Shown: piece after piece, positions 15,389 through 21,594 of the stretch
How positions within the stretch are numbered: the stretch's first letter is position 1
Layout of the letters: each line of letters begins with the position of its first letter
NCBI GenBank assembly: GCA_035405645.1
Contig: DAONJL010000044.1
Span: 1-21,594, forward strand
Reading direction: 5' to 3'
DNA from: DAONJL01 sp035405645 [NCBI: bacterium]
Lineage (GTDB): Bacteria > JAGOBX01 > DAONJL01
DNA length: 21,594 nucleotides
Notes under the pieces: generated by a model
Databases searched by the model: none
Seen by the model: only the letters and a program-made list of their open reading frames with translations
Told to the model about the DNA's origin: nothing
Program-made: the position numbers and the translations under genes

Positions 15389-18300
15389 ATGATACTCAAT
15401 TTTTTAAATCAATATCTTGATTACAAAATAATTGAAGAGAACATAAAATATAGAAAGAAGATATATATAAGTGGAGTAAATTCATCATTTTTATCACTAT
15501 ATTCTTATGCATTATTTAATACAATAAACGAAAAAATAGTAATAATTTGTGACACAGAAGATAATAGTCAGAAAATAGAAAATGAAATAAATGAAATAAA
15601 AGAAGGAAAAGCATTTACAATAAAAAATAATAATGAGAATAATAAAAATTATTTAACATATGAAAGATTATATAGCACGACAGAAAAATCAATAATAATA
15701 ATAAAAAGTGAAGATTTAATAATAAAGATACCAGCAAGAGAAAAATTTTGTAAAAATATTTTAAACATAAAGAAAAATCAAAAGATAAATTTTGATGATT
15801 TAATAAAGCAATTAATAATTTCAGGTTATGAGCGAACAATGAAAGTATACAATAATGGTGAATTTAGTGTGCGTGGAAATATTATTGATATATATTCACC
15901 AAATAATAATTTGCCAGTGCGAATTGAATTATTTGATGATATAGTTGAATCAATTAGAGAATTTAATCCTGAAAATCAGCGCTCAATAAAAGAAATAAAT
16001 GAAATAAAGATAATACCATATAATTTTCAAGAAAATAATAAAGAAGAAGCTGAAAAATTATTAATTGATTATTTATCAGAAGAAAAAATAATATTTTTAT
16101 ATGAATTTGAAAATTTTAAAAAATATGATGAATTAATATTTGTAGAAAGATTTTTAGAAAATAAATGTTTCATTAGATTTTCAAAGACATTATTAAATAT
16201 ATATACAAACACAATCGAATTAACAATTAATCGAAAACCTTATATAAATTATGAAAGTAAAGAATTAAAAGAAAAGATTGATTTATTATTAAAGAACTAC
16301 AAAAAAATAATAATTACAACAAGATATGAAAAACAATTAGAGCGATTAAAACAATTATTTATAGATTATGGATATAAAAATTTAGTGTTAGTAAATAAAA
16401 TAGAAGAAGTAATTGAAAAAGATTTTCATTTTGGAATATTAAAATTATTGTTATTTAATTCATTATATTTTGAAAAAGAGAATATAATAATAATACCAGA
16501 AGATTTGTTATATAATGAAGAAGAAAATTATTTTTATCAATGGACACAAATAGATACAAAAAAAATAAAAGAAATCCAGAAAATATCAGATTTAAAAGAA
16601 AATGATTATGTAGTGCATTGGGAATATGGAATAGGCATTTATAAGGGCTTGGAAACATTGACAGTAGAAGGGGTAAAGCGCGATTTTTTACATATTCAAT
16701 ATGCAAATGATGGTGAGTTATATTTACCGCCAACAGAATTTAAGTATTTAAGTAAATATATAAATTATGATGATACGAAAAAAATAGAATTATCAGATTT
16801 AAATAAAAGAAATTGGAATAAAATAAAATATCGAGCAAAAAAGAAAATCGAAGAAATTGCATACGAACTAATGGAATTATATTCAGCAAGATTAAGTAAT
16901 AATGGGTATAAATTTAAGGGTGATACACAAGAACAATTATTATTTGAATCAAGATTTAGTTATGAAGAAACGCCAGACCAATTAAAAGCAATAGCAGAAG
17001 TAAAAAAAGAAATGGAAAGTGGCAAGATAATGGATAGACTAATATGTGGAGATGTAGGATATGGAAAAACAGAAGTAGCAATAAGAGCAGCATTTAAAGC
17101 AGTGCAAAATAAGAAACAGGTTGTGATATTAGTTCCAACAACAATTTTATGTCTACAACATTATGATTTATTTAAAAAGCGATTTCAAGGATTTAATGTA
17201 AGAGTTGAATTTATAAGTAGATTTAAAAATAGAAGTTTACAAAAAGAAATAATAAAAAATTTAAAAGAAGGAAAAATAGATATAATAATTGGAACACATA
17301 GATTATTACAACCAGATATAGAATTTAATGATTTAGGATTGTTAATAATAGATGAAGAACAAAGATTTGGAGTAAAGGCAAAAGAAAGGATAAAATTATT
17401 AAAAAAGAATGTATCAGTATTAACATTAACAGCAACACCAATACCAAGAACATTGCATTTAAGTTTAAGTGGAATACGAGAAATAAGCATAATAAATACA
17501 TATCCAAAAAATAGATTACCAATAAAGACAATAATAACAGAATATGACGAACAAATAATAAAAAAGGCAATATTAAATGAATTAAAACGAGGCGGACAAA
17601 TTTATTTTGTTCATAATAATATAGAAACATTACCAGTAATGTCAAATCGGATAAAAAATTTAGTGCCACATATACGGCTAAATATAGTGCATAGCAAAAT
17701 GAAAGCAGAACAAATTGAGAAAATAATGTATGAGTTTTATCAGAATAAATTTGATTTATTATTATGTACGACAATAATAGAAAATGGATTAGATATACCA
17801 AATGTAAATACAATAATAATAAATAATGCAGAAAATTTTGGATTATCTCAATTACATCAATTAAGGGGACGAGTAGGAAGAACAAATATTCAGGCATATG
17901 CATTTTTATTTCATAAAGGAATAGATAAAATAAATGAAGAAGGAAAGAAACGATTAAATGCATTAAAAGAATATGCATATTTAGGTTCTGGTTTTGAATT
18001 ATCAATGAAAGATTTACAGATACGCGGAGCAGGAAATATATTAGGTGAAGAACAATCAGGAATAATTATGGATATAGGATATGAATTATATTGTCAGATA
18101 TTAAAAGAGACATTGGATGAATTAAAAGAAAAAGAACATATAAAAAAAGAGAGTGTGATTGTAGATTATAATATATCAGCATATATACCAGAAGATTATA
18201 TAAGCGATGTAATAGATAGAATACAGATATATAAAAGAATATTAAATGCAGAAAAAGACGAAGAAATAGAAGAGTTAATAGAAGAAATAGATGATAGATA

Positions 18301-18571
18301 TGGCAGAATACCAAAACCATTAAGATTATTATTTGAAATAGGAAAAATAAAAATAATAGCAAGAAATAAGGAAATAAAAGAAATAACAATAAGACAAAAT
18401 GAAATAATAATAGAATTTATCGAACCACCAATTGATAGGTTAATAGAATTAAAAAATAAATTATATAATTTTACAGGCTATGGTGGGAAAAAGAATTCAA
18501 TAATATTTGGTCCATATAGAGATGAAATACAGATGTTAAATGAGATAAAATTATTTTTGAAGGAATTATAA
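15389..18571 (+). CDS. mfd: Transcription-repair coupling factor Mfd
   Basis: Mfd is a DNA translocase that removes RNA polymerase stalled at lesions and recruits UvrA for nucleotide excision repair. The 1060 residues show a degenerate UvrB-like N-terminal region (about 1-330, including NGEFSVRGNIIDIYSP). A polymerase-interacting CarD-like domain follows (about 405-475, VVHWEYGIGIYKGLE). The helicase core has Walker A GDVGYGKT (about 554-561), DEEQ (655-658), TATPIPRTLHLSL and QLHQLRGRVGR (about 818-828). The C-terminal TRCF domain (about 930-1055) begins at ISAYIPEDYI. It is somewhat shorter than E. coli Mfd (1148), mostly in the N-terminal part. It is the last gene of the block, and its stop overlaps the dxs stop by 6 bases. 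Confidence 0.97.
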   Translation: MILNFLNQYLDYKIIEENIKYRKKIYISGVNSSFLSLYSYALFNTINEKIVIICDTEDNSQKIENEINEIKEGKAFTIKNNNENNKNYLTYERLYSTTEKSIIIIKSEDLIIKIPAREKFCKNILNIKKNQKINFDDLIKQLIISGYERTMKVYNNGEFSVRGNIIDIYSPNNNLPVRIELFDDIVESIREFNPENQRSIKEINEIKIIPYNFQENNKEEAEKLLIDYLSEEKIIFLYEFENFKKYDELIFVERFLENKCFIRFSKTLLNIYTNTIELTINRKPYINYESKELKEKIDLLLKNYKKIIITTRYEKQLERLKQLFIDYGYKNLVLVNKIEEVIEKDFHFGILKLLLFNSLYFEKENIIIIPEDLLYNEEENYFYQWTQIDTKKIKEIQKISDLKENDYVVHWEYGIGIYKGLETLTVEGVKRDFLHIQYANDGELYLPPTEFKYLSKYINYDDTKKIELSDLNKRNWNKIKYRAKKKIEEIAYELMELYSARLSNNGYKFKGDTQEQLLFESRFSYEETPDQLKAIAEVKKEMESGKIMDRLICGDVGYGKTEVAIRAAFKAVQNKKQVVILVPTTILCLQHYDLFKKRFQGFNVRVEFISRFKNRSLQKEIIKNLKEGKIDIIIGTHRLLQPDIEFNDLGLLIIDEEQRFGVKAKERIKLLKKNVSVLTLTATPIPRTLHLSLSGIREISIINTYPKNRLPIKTIITEYDEQIIKKAILNELKRGGQIYFVHNNIETLPVMSNRIKNLVPHIRLNIVHSKMKAEQIEKIMYEFYQNKFDLLLCTTIIENGLDIPNVNTIIINNAENFGLSQLHQLRGRVGRTNIQAYAFLFHKGIDKINEEGKKRLNALKEYAYLGSGFELSMKDLQIRGAGNILGEEQSGIIMDIGYELYCQILKETLDELKEKEHIKKESVIVDYNISAYIPEDYISDVIDRIQIYKRILNAEKDEEIEELIEEIDDRYGRIPKPLRLLFEIGKIKIIARNKEIKEITIRQNEIIIEFIEPPIDRLIELKNKLYNFTGYGGKKNSIIFGPYRDEIQMLNEIKLFLKEL

Positions 18572-20434
18572 AAGAATTTTAGAATAATAAAATTTAATTT
18601 TTTTGGCTAAACTTAAAAAATCAAGTTCAACTAATTTTAAAAGAGAATCAATATCACCAGCAGGTATAAAAGAATCAGGAAGGCCTAAATTTATTATACT
18701 TTTTTTATTATCAAAGAAATTTTGATTAATTAAATAATTAATCATAGCTCCCATTCCGCCGATAACAGAATTTTCTTCAATGGTAAAAATAAGAGAAGAA
18801 TTATGTATAATATCTTTAATAGAATTAAAATTAAGAGGTTTTAAGAAGCGGAGATTTATAAAATTACAATTTATATTTTCTTTGTTTAATTCAATAATAG
18901 CTTTATATGCTTCATTAACCATAGAACCAATAGCAATAATTAAGATTTTATTTTGCTCATTATTTATTATTATTTCAGGTTCACCTAAAATTAAATCAGA
19001 ATTTGAATTAATAAAATTTTCAGCATATCTTCGAGGATAGCGAATAGCAGAAATTTTATTAGAATTCACAGCAAAGTTTAACATTTTACGAAATTCAATT
19101 TCATCTTTTGGAGCCATAATAATAATGTTTGGAATATGAGATAAATAAGAAAAATCAAAGGCACCGTGATGAGTAGGACCATCTTCACCAACCAAACCAG
19201 CTCTATCAATTGTAAAAATAATAGGTAAATTTTGTAAAGCAACATCGTGAATAATCTGGTCATAAGCGCGTTGTAAAAATGTAGAATAAATAGTAACAAC
19301 AGGTAAAAAACCAGCTTTCGCTAAACCAGCAGCAAAAGTAACAGCATATTCTTCTGCAATTCCAACATCAAAGAAGCGCTGAGGAAATTTTTTTTCGAAT
19401 TCAGTAAGACCACATCCTTCTGCCATAGCAGCAGTGATAGCAATTATTTTTTCGTTTGTTTCTGCAATTTTAATTATTTCTTCGCCAAAAATTTGAGTAT
19501 ATGTTTTTGCAGTAGAACCATTTTTATTTGTAGGTGCAGAAACACCGTGAAAAGTAATAGGTTTTTCTTCTGCATCTTTATAACCTTTTCCTTTTATTGT
19601 TTTAATATGTAAAATAATAGGGTAATTTAATTCTTTTATTTTTTTTAAGATATTAATCAAATCTTTAATATTATGACCATCAATAACACCAAAATATTTT
19701 AAACCTAAATCTTCAAATAAAACCTGAGGTAATAAAAGAATTTTAATACTTTCTTCTAATCTGTGTAAAATTTCAGTTGCTTTATTATGAAAACGAAATT
19801 TTTTAATAATATTATCAATTTCAGATTTTAATCTATTATAAATTGGCGTAGCCATAATTTTACTTAAATATTCTGAAATAATTCCAACATTTTTAGAAAT
19901 GGACATTTCATTATCATTTAAAATAATTATTAAATCATTTTTTCTATGACCAACATTATTGATTGCTTCATACGCTAAACCACTTGTAAGCGCCCCATCG
20001 CCAATAACAGCAATAATTTTATTTTTTTCTTTTTTAATGTCACGAGCTTGTGCTAAACCAGAAGCAAGAGCAATAGAAGTGCTTGAATGACCAACAATAA
20101 ATAAATCGTGCTCACTTTCATTTGGATTAGGAAATCCACTTAAACCCTGATATTTACGAAGAGTATGAAATTTTTCATAGCGACCAGTTAAAAGTTTATG
20201 AGCATAAGATTGATGCCCAACATCCCAGATTATTTTATCTTCTGGTGAATTAAAAACATAATGTAAAGCAATTGTTAATTCAACAGTGCCTAAATTCGAG
20301 GAAAGATGACCACCATTTTTTTGAACAGTTTCAATTATTACTTCTCTTATTTCTTCTGCTAATTTTTCTAATGATGAATAATTAAATGATTTAATTATTT
20401 CAGGTCCTTTAATTAAAGGTAATAATTTTTTCAT
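18566..20434 (-). CDS. dxs: 1-deoxy-D-xylulose-5-phosphate synthase
   Basis: Dxs is a thiamine-diphosphate enzyme that joins pyruvate and glyceraldehyde 3-phosphate, the first step of the DXP (MEP) isoprenoid pathway. The 622 residues match the family length. The N-terminal half has GHLSSNLGTVELT (42-54), DVGHQSYAHKLLTGR and the cofactor motif GDGALTSG (145-152) with NDNEMSIS (173-180). The central part has FDVGIAEEYAVTFAAGLA, with the catalytic Glu. DRAGLVGEDGPTHHGAFD follows in the pyrimidine-binding domain, and the C-terminal transketolase domain completes the protein. It starts 3 bases after the ispA stop, so the two are cotranscribed. The 3' end converges on mfd with a 6-base overlap. 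Confidence 0.97.
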   Translation of the reverse strand: MKKLLPLIKGPEIIKSFNYSSLEKLAEEIREVIIETVQKNGGHLSSNLGTVELTIALHYVFNSPEDKIIWDVGHQSYAHKLLTGRYEKFHTLRKYQGLSGFPNPNESEHDLFIVGHSSTSIALASGLAQARDIKKEKNKIIAVIGDGALTSGLAYEAINNVGHRKNDLIIILNDNEMSISKNVGIISEYLSKIMATPIYNRLKSEIDNIIKKFRFHNKATEILHRLEESIKILLLPQVLFEDLGLKYFGVIDGHNIKDLINILKKIKELNYPIILHIKTIKGKGYKDAEEKPITFHGVSAPTNKNGSTAKTYTQIFGEEIIKIAETNEKIIAITAAMAEGCGLTEFEKKFPQRFFDVGIAEEYAVTFAAGLAKAGFLPVVTIYSTFLQRAYDQIIHDVALQNLPIIFTIDRAGLVGEDGPTHHGAFDFSYLSHIPNIIIMAPKDEIEFRKMLNFAVNSNKISAIRYPRRYAENFINSNSDLILGEPEIIINNEQNKILIIAIGSMVNEAYKAIIELNKENINCNFINLRFLKPLNFNSIKDIIHNSSLIFTIEENSVIGGMGAMINYLINQNFFDNKKSIINLGLPDSFIPAGDIDSLLKLVELDFLSLAKKIKFYYSKILL

Positions 20435-20437
20435 AGT

Positions 20438-21343
20438 TTATTTTTCTCTAAATTTTAAAAATTGAGCTAACTCAACAAAAAAATCTATATTTTTATTTTT
20501 AATTTTTTGAATTTCTTTAATAGCATTATTTATATAGTTTTCGCATAACTCTTTTGTCTTATCAATTCCAAATAATCTTATATAAGTCATCTTTTTTTTA
20601 GCTTCGTCAGTTCCAGTATTTTTTCCTAATATTTTACTATCACCTAATTGATTAAGTAAATCATCACTAATTTGAAAAGCATTACCAAAATTATAAGCAT
20701 AATTAGTTAAAATTTTTAATTCGTTTTCAGGTGCAGAAGATAAGATAGCGCCAATTTTTATACAAGCGATTAGTAAGGCAACAGTTTTTTTTTCGTGAAT
20801 AAATTTAATAGTGTTATATTTTGGTTTTTTATTTTCATTTTCTAAATCAGCCACCTGCCCCGCCACCATGCCATCAATACCAGAATTTATACTTAATATT
20901 CTAATTGCTTCAATAATTTGTGCAGGTTTTATATTTGTATTTTTATCATTACAAAAATATTCAAAACACAAAGTAAGAAGAGCATCACCCGCTAAAATTG
21001 CAAGTGCTTCATTAAATTTTTTATGGACTGTAAGTTTACCGCGGCGATAATCGTCATTATCAAGTGCAGGCAAATCATCATGAATTAAAGAATAAGTGTG
21101 AAGCATTTCAATACCAAAGGCAAAAGGTAAAACATCATTTTTTTTAAGGTTATATAATTCTGCTGTTTTTGTTAATAATAAAGGGCGCAGTCTTTTACCA
21201 CCATTTAATAAAGCATATTTTACAGCTTGATAAATTGAAATAGGTTTTTTGTTTTTAAATTTTTTTGTTAATTCTTTTTTAAGTTGGTCGTCAAACCATT
21301 TTTGATATTTAATAATTTCATTTTCAATTTTTTGGTTTCGCAT
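20438..21343 (-). CDS. ispA: Short-chain polyprenyl diphosphate synthase (farnesyl/geranylgeranyl)
   Basis: This enzyme condenses isopentenyl diphosphate with allylic diphosphates to farnesyl or geranylgeranyl diphosphate, downstream of Dxs. The 301 residues carry NGGKRLRP (47-54), the first aspartate motif DDLPALD with the following NDDYRRG, and the lysine motif KMTY near 251-254. The residues ahead of the first motif (HTYSLIHDD) are close to E. coli IspA, favouring a C15 or C20 product. The second motif reads DDLLN (227-231) instead of DDxxD. I chose ATG 21343 because the alternative TTG at 21379 lies in the predicted -35 box and the shorter protein has normal length. No Shine-Dalgarno site is visible. 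It is the first gene of the ispA-dxs operon. Confidence 0.93.
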   Translation of the reverse strand: MRNQKIENEIIKYQKWFDDQLKKELTKKFKNKKPISIYQAVKYALLNGGKRLRPLLLTKTAELYNLKKNDVLPFAFGIEMLHTYSLIHDDLPALDNDDYRRGKLTVHKKFNEALAILAGDALLTLCFEYFCNDKNTNIKPAQIIEAIRILSINSGIDGMVAGQVADLENENKKPKYNTIKFIHEKKTVALLIACIKIGAILSSAPENELKILTNYAYNFGNAFQISDDLLNQLGDSKILGKNTGTDEAKKKMTYIRLFGIDKTKELCENYINNAIKEIQKIKNKNIDFFVELAQFLKFREK

Positions 21344-21351
21344 AAAAAAAT

Positions 21352-21379
21352 ATAATAATTCAATATTTAAAAAAGTCAA
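21352..21379 (-). promoter_or_regulatory. Predicted promoter of ispA-dxs
   Basis: On the minus strand TTGACT (21379-21374) is followed after 16 bases by TATTAT (21357-21352). An alternative -10, TATATT at 21354-21349, would give a spacer of 19. Transcription is expected to start 0-3 bases before the ATG at 21343, again a leaderless message. Confidence 0.6.
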
Positions 21380-21540
21380 TAATTAATTAAATCATAAAAT
21401 TTTAAGAGAGAATAATTTTTTGTTTAATGATATAAGTGTTAATAATTATTTGAATTTAATGAACATTTTATGAAAAAATTTTTAAAATTATGTTTTGGCG
21501 ATTTTGTATTGAAAATAATAAATGAGAGATATTTCAAAAT
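21380..21540. other. Intergenic region upstream of ispA, no gene seen
   Basis: This stretch lies between the ispA promoter and repeat copy C. A plus-strand frame from ATG 21470 runs on through the repeat to the window edge (41 codons). It has no ribosome binding site, and if the repeat continues as in the other copies it would stop one codon later. I see no other structure here. Confidence 0.5.
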
Positions 21541-21594
21541 CAGAAAATATCCCAGACATGGTATACCCCTTTGCAGCATTACGAATAATAAGTA
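21541..21594 (-). repeat. Dispersed intergenic repeat, copy C (cut by the window end)
   Basis: Read on the minus strand this matches bases 45-98 of copy A with 1 mismatch and bases 6038-6091 of copy B with 2 mismatches, including the palindrome GGTATACC. Its pyrimidine-rich left half would lie beyond the window end. Its orientation agrees with the ispA-dxs operon that follows it on the minus strand, but the ispA promoter is about 160 bases away, so the close repeat-to-promoter spacing of copies A and B is not kept. Confidence 0.9.

Noticed and set aside
17325-18005. 226-residue minus-strand open frame inside mfd, with similar long minus-strand frames in other genes
   Set aside because: Leu/Ile/Phe-rich antisense shadow of an A-rich gene; stop codons are rare on the opposite strand because of base composition. 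Mfd motifs prove the plus-strand frame.
21344-21379. Upstream in-frame TTG start for IspA (313 residues)
   Set aside because: The TTG belongs to the predicted -35 box TTGACT, and ATG 21343 gives a normal-length enzyme.
21470-21594. Plus-strand open frame from ATG 21470 through repeat copy C to the window end
   Set aside because: No ribosome binding site; if the repeat continues as in copies A and B it stops one codon beyond the edge, giving only about 41 codons.

Overview
The window is bacterial DNA of very low G+C, about one quarter by eye, and is almost fully coding. All genes read with the standard code: Trp is TGG and TGA acts as stop. The gene content points to a free-living bacterium with its own DXP isoprenoid route, peptidoglycan-type Mur chemistry, a sigma-54 regulator, MscL, and a LolCDE/MacB-like exporter that would suit a diderm envelope. 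I cannot name a phylum from the sequence. The mix resembles deep-branching, mostly uncultivated low-GC lineages.

Layout: (1) 1-98 is a copy of a dispersed repeat. (2) 153-3323 (+) is a tightly packed ABC exporter operon, one ATPase followed by two FtsX-type permeases. (3) 3339-5290 (-) is a phasin-like coiled-coil gene followed by a UbiB/AarF-type kinase-like gene. (4) 5506-5928 (+) is mscL, with its own promoter, ribosome binding site and terminator. (5) 6007-6091 is the second repeat copy. (6) 6172-18571 (+) is a 12.4 kb block of ten genes in one direction with gaps of 18 bases or fewer: DUF1385, prfA, a sigma-54 response regulator, a cNMP-binding protein, a DUF115/Maf protein, a Mut7-C protein, a MurC-like ligase, an EcfA-like ATPase, a ParB-like protein and mfd. 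(7) 18566-21343 (-) is ispA-dxs, the polyprenyl diphosphate synthase and DXP synthase pair. (8) 21541-21594 (-) is a third repeat copy, cut by the window edge.

Four promoters share TTGA(C/A)(A/T), a spacer of 16-17 and a -10 that is usually TATTAT or close to it; a fifth, in front of DUF1385, has a weaker -10. For the exporter ATPase and ispA the -10 lies so close to the ATG that the mRNAs are predicted to be leaderless. Other genes (mscL, the phasin-like gene, DUF1385, the cNMP protein, the Mur ligase) have clear Shine-Dalgarno sites.

The most interesting unexplained element is the repeat. It has three nearly identical copies in 21.6 kb, each oriented toward the operon that follows it, and both ends of the window fall inside it. 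That suggests a multi-copy family at which the assembly broke. No tRNA, rRNA, CRISPR array or transposase gene was seen.
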